From assembly GCF_033843645.1 (NCBI RefSeq), contig NZ_JAWXVZ010000015.1:16261-80260 (forward strand): a stretch of DNA of 64,000 bases, read 5' to 3'. Below, piece after piece: positions 1-8,894 of the stretch (position 1 is the first letter of the stretch; each line of letters starts with the position of its first letter). The notes under the pieces were generated by a model that ran no database searches, was not told the origin of the DNA, and saw nothing but the letters and a program-made list of their open reading frames with translations. Made by a program: the position numbers and the translations under genes. Origin of the DNA: Pseudovibrio zosterae (GTDB lineage Bacteria; Pseudomonadota; Alphaproteobacteria; Rhizobiales; Stappiaceae).

Positions 1-427
1 CAAAAATCTCGACAGGCTTGATCACTGCTTCTGTCACACTCTGGAAATCAGGTTGTCGGCCCTCAACAAGTGACAGAAGGCGCTCTCTTTCAAGCGCCAG
101 TCCCAGTGCTTTGGCTTGCGCTTCGCGTAACTCAGAGTGAACATCGTAGTGGTCGAACACGGCTATGGTATCGCCAAGTGAAACAATGTCGCCTTTACGT
201 ACAAGAACCGATGCCAAAGCTCCGCCATGTTCTGTTTGCAGTTGCTGCACCTCACTAATAGGCTCCACGACCCCTCTGGCTTTCGCGACTTCATCGATGG
301 GTGTCAGAACAGACCAAGCGACGAACAGCACGAGGCACACGCCAATGGCAGCCGCTGCAAAATTCATCAGGCGAACCGCCTTGCCGTCATTCAACTCAAA
401 CTGTTCATCAAAACGGGAAGGCTTCAT
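1..427 (-). CDS. HlyD-family type I secretion membrane fusion protein (N-terminal part, runs off the window)
   Basis: Translated on the minus strand from an ATG at 427, this gives a short cytoplasmic N-terminus (MKPSRFDEQFEL), one membrane segment at about residues 19-40, then the lipoyl-like hairpin typical of HlyD/EmrA adaptors (ARGVVEPISEVQQLQTEHGG, then RKGDIVSLGDT). A coiled-coil start follows (LREAQAKALGLALERERL). The rest lies beyond base 1. In type I secretion this protein bridges the inner-membrane ABC exporter to a TolC-like outer-membrane channel. The start codon overlaps the stop of the ABC gene upstream (ATGA at 424-429), so the two are translationally coupled. Assignment to the family is firm; the exported substrate is not visible here. 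Confidence 0.88.
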   Translation of the reverse strand, partial: MKPSRFDEQFELNDGKAVRLMNFAAAAIGVCLVLFVAWSVLTPIDEVAKARGVVEPISEVQQLQTEHGGALASVLVRKGDIVSLGDTIAVFDHYDVHSELREAQAKALGLALERERLLSLVEGRQPDFQSVTEAVIKPVEIF

Positions 428-2430
428 CAGCTCATCTCCTTGGACTGTGAAAGGGGCTGTGAGGCTGGAAGCGTGACCGGGCCGAAATAGACTGGCGCGC
501 CGTCATCCAAAACAAGAGCATTGTCAGCCAATTCGGCAAGGGAGGTGTCGTGGGTGGCAAGAAAAACGGTTGCCCGTCCTTTAAGTCTGGCCAAGGCCTC
601 ACGAAGCTCGGCCCGCGCGCTCGCGGAGACAGAGCCACTGCTGTCATCGAGTACCACCAACGGGCACTTTGGATCAGCACCAGCACCGTTCTCATCAAAG
701 CCCGCGCTCAAAAGCTCGGAGAGCGCATCTGGCCCAGAGCCGTTGCCGAGGTCCTCAAGACGTAAGAAACAAGTGGCGCGGGCCAGTTCATCAGGATCAT
801 ATTGGGTAACAGAACGACCATTGATAGACATGCGCCCCGCTTGCGGCAGGAGAAGCCCGGAGACTATCTTCAAAAAGGTGGTTTTCCCAGATCCGTTTGG
901 CCCCATGACAACGGTCAAGGAGCCCGGAACACATTCAAACGAAACACCAGTAATCGCGGGACCAGCGTTCTGATCATACTTGAAGTAAAGGCCTTTACCG
1001 CTGATTTCCGGTGCCCCGTCGTCCAGCTGTTCCAGCGCTGTTGACTTGGTGGGAGGCAAGCCCCAGGAAAGGGTCTCATCGAGATGTGAGATTGACTTTC
1101 GAATGACCTTCAGCCGTGGCAGGGCAAGGGAAAAGGCCTGTGCGGGGCCGGTAACCCTCCAGGTCAACAGCATTGTGCCGATAAGTGCACCTGCAGTGAT
1201 CGCTCCATTCATGGCGAGTGCAAGCCCGGCGCACAACGTGGTTAGCGCTGCGCCAGTTCCCAGCACATAGGCAATTGACTGCAGTGCTGCGGCTTTTGTT
1301 GCCTGACGATGCTTGGTAAAGGCGGCCTGTCGGGCGGTTGATGCAAAGCGCGCGAGCCACGAGATGCCGTGGTCCACATTTCGGATATCTGTGGCCTTCG
1401 CACTCAGTTCAGTCAGAGCTTCAAGCCGCTTTGTGTTGGCGTTTTCCAGCTGCGGATCAAGCCGCTGACGGGTCTCGCTCAACAGCCAGCTCAATGAAAA
1501 AAACAGGATTAAATAGACCGCAGGCACAAGAGCCATCCAGCCACCGATAAAGGCGATCGCAAAGATGGACAGCGGCACGAACGGCGCATCGAATATGGCC
1601 GACGAGTTCTGCGAGGCAAACACCTCAGCGCTTTGGGAGGTAGCTTGCAAGCGGGCCTGAAGCCTCTGAAAGCCGAGCCTTTGGCGCATATCATGCGGGA
1701 GCCTCAAACTGCGTGACAACGACATGAGGCGGGTCGTCGCGCACAAACGGGCGTATTCTGCAGCCAAGAGCCGTGACCGCAGCATTCTAAGGATAAGAAG
1801 GGCCAGCAGCACAACACCAGCCCCGGTCATTAATGGCACAAGGCTTTGAGAGGCCTGTGCACCCAGAACCCGATCAAAGATCGCCATCGAGAAAAAGGGT
1901 ATGGCAAGTGCCAAGGCATTGAACACAAGAGATAGAAACAACGCAATGCCCGCGACCTTTCCTATCCGTGCCCGTATGGAGGATGCGTGTACTGCGGCGA
2001 TGGGGTGTTCTGGACTGTGAATGAAGAGCCGTTTCTTCGCGCCCTCCAATCGCCGCCGTATCTGGTTTGGGGCGAGGTTCGACGATGAGATCCATGTTTC
2101 TTGAGAGTCCTCTCTCACAAGCGCATGAACACCATCCTTGTCTTGAACAACGAGCGCGCCATCCAGGCCACTATGCCAAGCGCCGGGTATCTTTGCCTCA
2201 ACGCTGGCCCCAACATCAATCAGATCAAGCACCATTGCAGCTTCATCGAGGCCTTGAACGCTTTCCCCCGACGGCAAAGCCGCTTTGAGAACGCCAGCAG
2301 ATCTGCGCCATCCAAGCTCAGAGAGTACGCGAAGCAAAGCGCCTTCAAGGCCCATTCCTTGTTTTTCAGGCGCTTGTTCTGACACCCTGACATCAGAGGA
2401 TCCGGCACGCAGATTTGACTGAAAGTTCAT
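427..2430 (-). CDS. Type I secretion ABC transporter subunit with intact Walker A but no signature motif
   Basis: A 667-residue ABC exporter subunit. About 130 N-terminal soluble residues precede a membrane domain at roughly 155-430 and a nucleotide-binding domain from about 460. Walker A is canonical (GPNGSGKTT at about 510-518), Walker B reads LVVLDD at about 591 (Asp where the catalytic Glu is expected), and an H-loop ATHD follows at about 626. Only about 75 residues separate Walker A and B, and no LSGGQ-like motif is visible between them. The gene overlaps the following HlyD gene (ATGA) and its start overlaps the preceding ABC gene by four bases, so the three form one operon. It most likely works as a heterodimer with the second subunit, whose NBD is degenerate in the opposite way. 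Confidence 0.85.
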   Translation of the reverse strand: MNFQSNLRAGSSDVRVSEQAPEKQGMGLEGALLRVLSELGWRRSAGVLKAALPSGESVQGLDEAAMVLDLIDVGASVEAKIPGAWHSGLDGALVVQDKDGVHALVREDSQETWISSSNLAPNQIRRRLEGAKKRLFIHSPEHPIAAVHASSIRARIGKVAGIALFLSLVFNALALAIPFFSMAIFDRVLGAQASQSLVPLMTGAGVVLLALLILRMLRSRLLAAEYARLCATTRLMSLSRSLRLPHDMRQRLGFQRLQARLQATSQSAEVFASQNSSAIFDAPFVPLSIFAIAFIGGWMALVPAVYLILFFSLSWLLSETRQRLDPQLENANTKRLEALTELSAKATDIRNVDHGISWLARFASTARQAAFTKHRQATKAAALQSIAYVLGTGAALTTLCAGLALAMNGAITAGALIGTMLLTWRVTGPAQAFSLALPRLKVIRKSISHLDETLSWGLPPTKSTALEQLDDGAPEISGKGLYFKYDQNAGPAITGVSFECVPGSLTVVMGPNGSGKTTFLKIVSGLLLPQAGRMSINGRSVTQYDPDELARATCFLRLEDLGNGSGPDALSELLSAGFDENGAGADPKCPLVVLDDSSGSVSASARAELREALARLKGRATVFLATHDTSLAELADNALVLDDGAPVYFGPVTLPASQPLSQSKEMS

Positions 2431-4022
2431 GCGGCGACCTCTGTAGTGTAGGGCTGTTGATCATGAAGTTCGACCAGGGTTCCACCCCGCGTGCCTGCAT
2501 CGGCTGTGTTGTCGAACACGATGACTGTGGTTTTGCCATCAAGGCTTTTTAACAGCTTGGTGAGTTGCGCTGTTCCATCTGCGTCCAGGTACAAGAAGGG
2601 CTTATGCAGAATAAGCAGCTGCGGGGCACCCGAAAGAGCGCGAACAAGCGCCAACCGCTTGAGATGGCCATGTGAAAGCGGAATCCCGAGACCAGGCGCA
2701 AGAGAAGTTTGCACCCCATCTTTCAACCGCCCAATTGCTTCTGAAAGCCCGAGTTCTTCCGAAAGAGCGATCGCACGTTCTCTCGCATCCACGTCGAAGG
2801 CAGTCATGTTTTCCAATAGGGTGCCGTTGAACACGGTCGGGTTGGCACTGCAGACAGCAATATGACAGTCTTTGAAGGAGACGGGGGCACCGGCTTCGGT
2901 GAAGAGCTCAAGGCCTTGAAGCCACTCATTTTCTCCAGTCTCCCCGCATTCCAGTGCTTGGGCGAGTTCGCGAAACAGGGCTGCCTCATGTTGACCACTT
3001 TGGGCGTTAACGAAGAGGCATTGCCCGGGTTGCGCTTCAAGCTGCTGGTCCTTGACGCCAAACCGGAGCCCAATCATCTGGTCGCTTTGCGCCAAAGGGG
3101 CTTGAACAGTTGAGGTTGGGGGCGTTGAAAGCAGGTCGCGGATATTGCGATATGCAGAGGCTGAAACTTGTCGGCGCGCCAACGCATTGACGAGCCCTAG
3201 AATCCCGGCGACACCTCTTTGCCCCAAAATAAGGCAGGCCGCCAAGCCGCCGGTAGTCATGTCTCCCTTCAGAACGACCAAGGAGCCTATGCCGAGGACA
3301 GCGATCGTTGTGGCCAACCCTCCGGTCTGGGTCAGGTTGAGTGCAGCAGACAGGTTCCTTTCAGCGACCTCTTGTGCTGCGGCCCGCCGCTTCTCGCAGG
3401 CTCTCACATCGCCCAGGAAGTTACCAATGGTTCCGTGCTGGATTAGCTGATCCAATTGATCTCGATGGGTCATCAGCAGGCTTGTTTGTTCGGCAGAAGC
3501 ATCAAAGAGGTGCAATCCAGCTTTTGCCTGTGTTCTTGCTGACAAAAGAACGAGCGCGCCGAAGATCGCAAGCACCACTAAAGGCCCAACGACTGTGGGG
3601 CCACCCAGAAACCAGACGAGAACAAGGAAGGCTATCGCAAAAGGCGCATCGAAGAGGGCAAGTGTTGACTGCCCTACCAGCACATCGTTGGACTTGTTGA
3701 TTGCCGTAAACAGCGTCCATATGCGGCCCGGACCATATTCAGCAAGCTTCTTAGGGTCGATGGCGAGGAGTTTCTCAGCTGTTCCCAAAGATAATTTGTA
3801 CTCGGCTTGAGCTGCAAGTCGCCCTAAAATGGAGGCACGGGCTTACTTCACAAGACCATCAAACAGGATGGCTAGGCCTACTGCTGAAAAAATGACAATC
3901 GCCGTGCCTACGGCTTGATTTGCGAGTATCCGATCATAGACCTGTATCAGCGCGAGCGGCAGAGCCAATGCTAGAATGTTTGAAATCAATGAGAGGCAGA
4001 TCAACCAAAGGCGCGTGGTCAT
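2427..4022 (-). pseudogene. Second type I secretion ABC subunit, interrupted by an in-frame TAA
   Basis: Reading from an ATG at 4022 (weak AAGG upstream), the frame encodes an ABC membrane-domain start (SNILALALPLALIQVYDRIL) and continues to a TAA at 3843-3845, after 59 codons. It then resumes in the same frame (ARASILGRLAAQAEYKLSLG) through 453 more codons to 2427. The join reads as a normal T1SS ABC protein, so a single nonsense codon breaks it, unless it is a sequencing error or is read through. The NBD is degenerate: the Walker A position reads VNAQSGQHEAAL with no GK[ST], Walker B reads LLILHKPFLYLD, but a signature-like LSHGHLKR is kept. Re-initiation at 3788 would give a protein lacking the first helices. 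Confidence 0.75.
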
Positions 4023-4227
4023 TAACTCGACCTTTTTAAAGAGTTTTTATTGGGGCTGAACTCCTTAGCCTTGCTGGCCGCCAAGCTAACCCATGGTCAC
4101 GTTTAGCTTGAAGACGTAAAACCTGCCTTAAGGGAAACCTAAAAATGCAAGCGTTCTGCCGAATGGGCTCTTGCTCCCTGTGACAATACTGTTTGCAGCT
4201 GCGGTCATGCTGACTCGACATAAAGGC

Positions 4228-4500
4228 TGACCTGCTCCTCAAAGAACCCGCGACTATAAGTTAGCGCTGTTCTGTTTTTGGTATTTCCAAGACCATCTAG
4301 GATGCGCCAACGGTGTCAGCCCGTCGAGACTAGTATGGGGCGTTCGTGATTGTTATCGTCGCGCCATCAGGGAATTAGGGAGCCAGCGTGAGGTAGGTTA
4401 TTAAACAGATGCTCGTTAAAGCACTCATCCCGTAGGCGACCAATGAAGCATTCGATAAAACCGTTTTGCATAGGATTGCCGGAGCGATTGATGTTGTGTT
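4228..4500 (-). mobile_element. IS3-family transposase relic, C-terminal end with terminal repeat
   Basis: On the minus strand the sequence encodes the end of an IS3-type OrfB integrase core (GNPMQNGFIECFIGRLRDEC, then WRDDNNHERP). The final part, HTSLDGLTPLAHPRW, is in a shifted frame and an extra stop lies before WRDD, so at least two lesions are present. The element end is probably TGACCTGCTCC at 4228, which resembles IS3-family terminal repeats. The N-terminal half of the transposase is missing beyond about 4500. It lies just upstream of the T1SS operon. Confidence 0.75.
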
Positions 4501-4531
4501 TGGCGCGGCTGAAGTGGCTGGCGCTGTTTAG

Positions 4532-4984
4532 ATGTGCTCCGCTTCTGCAGGAACGGCCTGTGCTACGGCATCTGTCTTGGTGGCAGCCCATGGAGCGGAT
4601 ACGGCCGGTGCTGGTTTTGCGCAATTGATCACCGGAGAGGAGGCATTGCCTTTCGGTGTCCAACTGGTGATGCGCGCCACCGGCCTCGATCAAACCCAAG
4701 CATCATTGGCCTATGATCTGATGGCAATCGGGTTTGAGTTGAACGCTGTCAGATCGATTGCTGCGCAAGGGTATTGGTCCCTTGCAGTTTGGCTTTGGTG
4801 GGATGACCGGACTGATCCCTGCGGGCAGCAGACTTTGGCGGACAGCTTTGCTTTTGGCCTTCCAAAACATGGTAAGCCAAATCCGAACGGCTACCATCGC
4901 CCTAACACGTTCAGTCAGGCTTATGAGCACTGCCAGAACCATTCAGGGCAGGCAGTCGAACTCATTGAGCTCTTGCCGATTTAG
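4532..4984 (+). CDS. Unassigned ORF, possibly a fragment of a secreted toxin-like protein
   Basis: A 150-codon open frame directly abutting the IS3 relic, with no convincing ribosome binding site. I do not recognise it. The segment GLDQTQASLAYDLMAIGFEL has the alanine-rich helical look of the region that precedes the toxic domain in some large secreted polymorphic toxins, but this is only an impression. Its left edge probably coincides with the IS3 insertion, so if it was ever a gene it is the truncated 3' end of one. Frame shadows on the other strand are equally long, so it may not be coding. Confidence 0.22.
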   Translation: MCSASAGTACATASVLVAAHGADTAGAGFAQLITGEEALPFGVQLVMRATGLDQTQASLAYDLMAIGFELNAVRSIAAQGYWSLAVWLWWDDRTDPCGQQTLADSFAFGLPKHGKPNPNGYHRPNTFSQAYEHCQNHSGQAVELIELLPI

Positions 4985-5425
4985 CCTTTCCAGGAGGCCC
5001 TCATGGGAGTTTCGGCAGGGTCTATTGTCGGCGCGAACGTTTGGTATCTTGACTTATTCTTCAGGGGTGTAGCGGGTCAAGGCAATATAGGGGCTACAGT
5101 TTTCCAGAATGCACTCATAGGCTGGTTATGATGCGTTCTGTCCTTGTTTGGTCAAGAAGAATACAGCTAATCTTCTTATGGAAGTTCATTTGTTCCGATT
5201 GTCGATTTCGGCGAGTCTTCTTGCTTCTTGCTCGATTTGAGATTTCTTGCTGCGACCAAAAGAAACTATGAAAAACGAGCAGCCGCCACACCGAGCCCGC
5301 CAATCATAAAATAGCTGTCAGCAACGATAGCCGGAACATCAACGTCTTCTATCGAGTATAAAACCCGAATAAAATGATAATAGCCCCGACTATTCTGCTC
5401 AATATGTGAATTTCTCCCTCAGAAC
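4985..5425. other. Intergenic stretch without a supported gene
   Basis: About 440 bases between the toxin-like fragment and the lipoprotein gene. Only short overlapping frames without ribosome binding sites are present, and I see no repeat or terminator I can defend. Confidence 0.4.
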
Positions 5426-5803
5426 TTAAAACAGTTCTGGCATGAAAAACTTGCTGCCTTCAGGAACATGGTCAAATGAACTTCTGTAGACTTCGTATTC
5501 GACGCACTCAATCTCATCTATGAAGTTCCTTCTAGTGCGAATGCACTCGGCCTGTACTTTTATCCCATTGTTGAATCTGAAGCCGATATCGGCTAACGGA
5601 TCATCCATCTGGTATTGAGCTGTACCAAAGTAGTTTTTGCCTTCGATGATTAGAAGATCATCGAGTTTGTCTCCACCAGGGTAATATTTGAACTCCAATT
5701 TCTTACCGTTAGGACTAACACCCTCAATCAATGCTGGCATACAGCCTTGGAGTGATACAAAAGTGAATGCAAAAGCTAGAATGATGAAAATTTTTTTGCG
5801 CAT
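5426..5803 (-). CDS. Small predicted lipoprotein of unknown function
   Basis: A 125-residue protein beginning with a lysine-tipped hydrophobic signal (MRKKIFIILAFAFTF) and a lipobox LQGC with the lipidated cysteine at residue 21. The mature part is polar (GKKLEFKYYPGGDKLDDLLI) and contains a second pair of cysteines (AECIRTRR, EIECVEYE). It is AT-richer than its neighbours and stands alone between transposon relics, which suggests recent transfer. No function can be assigned. Surface or periplasmic location is inferred from the signal only. Confidence 0.7.
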   Translation of the reverse strand: MRKKIFIILAFAFTFVSLQGCMPALIEGVSPNGKKLEFKYYPGGDKLDDLLIIEGKNYFGTAQYQMDDPLADIGFRFNNGIKVQAECIRTRRNFIDEIECVEYEVYRSSFDHVPEGSKFFMPELF

Positions 5804-5806
5804 TGT

Positions 5807-6190
5807 TTACCCCCAATAAGTAAACTCATAGTATGTAATCATCAAATGAATGCAATCTGAAATTGCAAAGAGATGCATAAGCTTTTGGGGATATGTTTCC
5901 TGCCGTAAGGTCGCAGCGGCGCGCAGAATATCCGGCCAATTCTTCGCGATCAGATTTTCATGGACCTTGCCACCAATCAGACCGCGCAACTCCCTGGAGG
6001 CTGATGAGATGTCGAACACATACGGGCGTTGGTATCATAGGTCCCGAATACGAGGAATGCAGCGCTATCCCAAGAGAGCCGGAACGGAAAAGACATAACC
6101 TGTGAACCACCGGTGTCGGTATGGAACTCTCTGATCCGCTTGCCGGTTTCTTTCATCAGCACACCATCGAGGATGACGATCAGTTAACTC
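5807..6190 (-). mobile_element. Tn3-family transposase relic
   Basis: Two consecutive pieces in different minus-strand frames match the conserved core of Tn3 transposases. The first is an upstream piece with LDGVLMKETGKRIREFHTDT, equivalent to the HYTDTGG motif. The second is a downstream piece with LRGLIGGKVHENLIAKNWPD followed by ILRAAATLRQ. The join is frameshifted and the C-terminal half is absent, replaced at 5807 by unrelated sequence. No terminal inverted repeats or resolvase are seen. The conserved 5' flank of both Sel1 genes begins about 40 bases beyond this relic. Confidence 0.7.
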
Positions 6191-6231
6191 GCCGTAGCCA
6201 GATTGTTTTGGATAGCGGATTGCCCGAACTT

Positions 6232-6510
6232 GTCAGATACGCGGGCACAACTCGCCGTCACAACCCTCCTTTATCTCCGATGCATCTTGTAGTAGAACCC
6301 ACCTGATTTCAGGGAACTTTTTGGGGCCTATGGCTTAGGGGATGGGGATGCGTATTATTTTCAGTGCATTGGTGTGTGCGTTTGTATGGTTGGCTCCTGC
6401 TGTGGCTGGCACATTGGAAGAAAATGTCAAACAGGCAGATTCTGGGGATGCCGGTGCGCAGTACAACCTCGGCGTCATGTACGCCAAAGGCCAAGGCGTG
6501 CCACAGGACT
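6232..6510 (+). repeat. Left copy of a long direct duplication (5' region of the Sel1 genes)
   Basis: Bases from about 6232 (CAGATACGCGGG...) through the promoter region, signal peptide and first Sel1 repeat recur at about 7449-7727 with only scattered substitutions. Offset between the copies is 1217 bases. Confidence 0.85.
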
Positions 6511-7100
6511 ACGCAGAAGCGGCGAAGTGGTACCGCCTTGCGGCTGAGCAGGGGAATGCCGATGGGCAGTTCAACCTCGGCTTCATGTACGCAAAAGGCG
6601 AAGGCGTGCCACAGGACGATGCAGAAGCGGCGAAGTGGTTCCGCCTTGCGGCTGAGCAGGGAAATGCCGATGGGCAGTACAGCCTCGGCGTCATGTACGC
6701 AAAAGGCGAAGGCGTGCCACAGGACGATGCAGAAGCGATGAAGTGGTTCCGCCTTGCGGCCGAGCAGGGACTTGCCCATGCTCAGCACAATCTTGGCGTC
6801 ATATGCTTAGAAGGCCTCGGCGTGCCGAAGGACTATGCAGAAGCAATGAAATGGTTCTACCTTTCTGCTGAGCAGGGGCACGCCCCTGCTCAGCACAATC
6901 TTGGCGTCATGTACGCACAAGGCTACGGCGTGCCGAAGGACGATGCAGAAGCCTACATATGGTTTGTCTTGGCTGCCATCAGTGGGAATGACAGGAGCGT
7001 GGAAGCGCGGGATATCCAAGGCGAACAGCTAGACCCTTTGTCTCGTACTCAGGCCCAGAAGAGAGCTAAGGAGCTGCATAGGAAGATCAACAACCACTGA
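6348..7100 (+). CDS. Secreted Sel1-repeat protein, five repeats
   Basis: The protein has a signal peptide (MRIIFSALVCAFVWLAPAVA) followed by five tandem 36-residue Sel1-like repeats of the type AQxNLGVMYAKGxGVPQDYAEA, then a charged C-terminal tail ending HRKINNH. Sel1 repeats fold as alpha-alpha hairpins that form curved binding surfaces and act as adaptors or bind secreted partners. I chose the second ATG (6348) because AGGGG lies at a suitable distance from it, while the first ATG at 6342 abuts that motif. The gene, its 110-base upstream region and its tail are nearly duplicated at 7449-8641. The binding partner is unknown. Confidence 0.85.
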   Translation: MRIIFSALVCAFVWLAPAVAGTLEENVKQADSGDAGAQYNLGVMYAKGQGVPQDYAEAAKWYRLAAEQGNADGQFNLGFMYAKGEGVPQDDAEAAKWFRLAAEQGNADGQYSLGVMYAKGEGVPQDDAEAMKWFRLAAEQGLAHAQHNLGVICLEGLGVPKDYAEAMKWFYLSAEQGHAPAQHNLGVMYAQGYGVPKDDAEAYIWFVLAAISGNDRSVEARDIQGEQLDPLSRTQAQKRAKELHRKINNH

Positions 7101-7448
7101 GGAGCGCGGCCCTAAACGCCAAAAACCAACGGCAAGGCAGGGCAGTTCATACAGTCACTACTGGGGGGGATGGGCCTATGCCATTCCCTTCAAATCACCC
7201 CTCACACGCGGCGCCGACTTGCCAAGATGGCTTGGTAATCATCCCATAGTTAGCGGGGTTTAGTGACTTTGGCGCGGCGATATCCGGTAGGTCGACTTTG
7301 CTCTGGCGTGTCTCTTCGGCCAGTGCTGTGACGGGGTGATCACGAACGCTCTGGTAAAGCGGAGGCCCCTCAGGCGAGGCAAATCAAGACCCGCCAACAT
7401 CAGAGCAATCGACTAGAGCCAAACGTGGCCAACGAGTTGGCGATGCCG

Positions 7449-7727
7449 GTCAGATACGCGGGTAGCACTCGCCGTCACAACCTTCCTTTATCTCCGATGC
7501 ATCTTGTAGTAGAACCCACCTGATTTCAGGGTACTTTTGGGGGCCTGTGGCTTAGGGGATGGGGATGCGTATTATTTTCAGTGCACTGGTGTGTGCGTTT
7601 GTATGGTTGGCTCCTGCTGTGGCTGGCACATTGGAAGAAAATGTCAAACAGGCACACTCTGGGGATGCCGTTGCGCAGTTCAACCTCGGCGTTATGTATG
7701 CCAAAGGCCAAGGCGTGCCGCAGGACT
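7449..7727 (+). repeat. Right copy of the long direct duplication
   Basis: Near-identical to 6232-6510. The region between the copies (7101-7448) holds no gene I can support. Its minus strand has open stretches but no family match that I recognise. Confidence 0.85.
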
Positions 7728-8641
7728 ATGCAGAAGCGGCGAAGTGGTACCGCCTTGCTGCTGAGCAGGGAAATGCCCTCGCGCAGGACAGCATCGGCGT
7801 CATGTACGCCAAAGGCCACGGTGTGCTGCAGGACGACGCAGAAGCGATGAAGTGGTTCCACCTTGCGGCTGAGCAGAGAAATGCCGATGCGCAGACCAAC
7901 ATCGGCTTTATGTACGCACAAAGCGAAGGCGTGCCGCAGGACTATGCAGAAGCGGCGAAGTGGTTCCACCTTGCGGCTGAGCAGGGAAATGCCGATGCGC
8001 AGACCAACCTTGGCACCATGCACAAAAACGGCCAAGGCGTGGTGCAGGACGACACAGAAGCGGTAAAGTGGTTCCGCCTTGCTGCTGAGCAGGGGAATGC
8101 CGATGCGCAGACCAACATCGGTAACATGTACAAACGCGGCCGAGGCGTGCCGCAGGACTATGCAGAAGCGATGAAGTGGTACCGCCTTGCTGCTGAGCAG
8201 GGGAATGCCGATGCGCAGACCAACATCGGCTTTATGTACGCACAAAGCGAAGGCGTGCCGCAGGACTATGCAGAAGCGACGAAGTGGTTCCGCCTTGCGG
8301 CCGAGCAGGGGCATGCAATTGCGCAGCACAATCTTGGTGTCATGTACGAACACAGCTATGGCGTGCCACAAGACTATGCAGAAGCAATGAAATGGCACCG
8401 CCTTGCTGCTGAACAGGGAAATGCCGATGCGCAGGCCAACATCGGCGCAATGTACGCCCAAGGCCAAGGCGTGCCGCAGGACTTTACAGAAGCTTACCAA
8501 TGGTTTGTCTTGGCTGCTATTGGTGGGGATGAAAGGTACGTGAAGGCGCGGGATATTCTAGGCGAACAGCTAGACCCTTTGTCTCTTACTCAGGCCCAGA
8601 AGAAGGCTAGGGAGCTGCATAGGAAGATCAACAGCCGCTGA
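7565..8641 (+). CDS. Secreted Sel1-repeat protein, eight repeats (paralogue of the preceding gene)
   Basis: Same signal peptide and same C-terminal tail as the neighbour at 6348, but eight 36-residue Sel1 repeats instead of five. The 108-residue length difference is exactly three units. Internal units are themselves very similar (AQTNIGFMYAQSEGVPQDYA occurs twice), which points to expansion by recombination within the array. The start follows the same logic as its paralogue (ATG at 7565, AGGGG upstream). Likely exported to the periplasm or surface. Whether both copies are expressed is not visible. Confidence 0.85.
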   Translation: MRIIFSALVCAFVWLAPAVAGTLEENVKQAHSGDAVAQFNLGVMYAKGQGVPQDYAEAAKWYRLAAEQGNALAQDSIGVMYAKGHGVLQDDAEAMKWFHLAAEQRNADAQTNIGFMYAQSEGVPQDYAEAAKWFHLAAEQGNADAQTNLGTMHKNGQGVVQDDTEAVKWFRLAAEQGNADAQTNIGNMYKRGRGVPQDYAEAMKWYRLAAEQGNADAQTNIGFMYAQSEGVPQDYAEATKWFRLAAEQGHAIAQHNLGVMYEHSYGVPQDYAEAMKWHRLAAEQGNADAQANIGAMYAQGQGVPQDFTEAYQWFVLAAIGGDERYVKARDILGEQLDPLSLTQAQKKARELHRKINSR

Positions 8642-8894
8642 GAACGTCGAGCAGATCATCGAGATGCATGCAGCAGGCAGGTGCGCCTCCTGTTGCACCG
8701 CTCACCATGTTCGCCAGCTTGACGCACATTTCTAGCGTTCGACCAGAAAAGGTCTTTGATGGCGCCGCGGTCGCCCCCCTGATGAAAAGCTGTTAACCGA
8801 AGGTGCAAGCAGCACCTTGAGGATGCCGCCAGCGCCTTCCAGTGTGTATAAAACGATACCACTAATGAAAAGAACCAAGGGGAATGTGGCGGGG

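Noticed and set aside
7101..7448. Possible transposase remnant between the two Sel1 genes
   Set aside because: The minus strand has partly open frames, but I could not match any conserved transposase motif there.
7526..8500. A 324-codon minus-strand frame over the Sel1 gene (and a similar one at 6309-6788)
   Set aside because: Antisense mirror of the repeated Sel1 units. It shows the same 36-codon periodicity and has no ribosome binding site.
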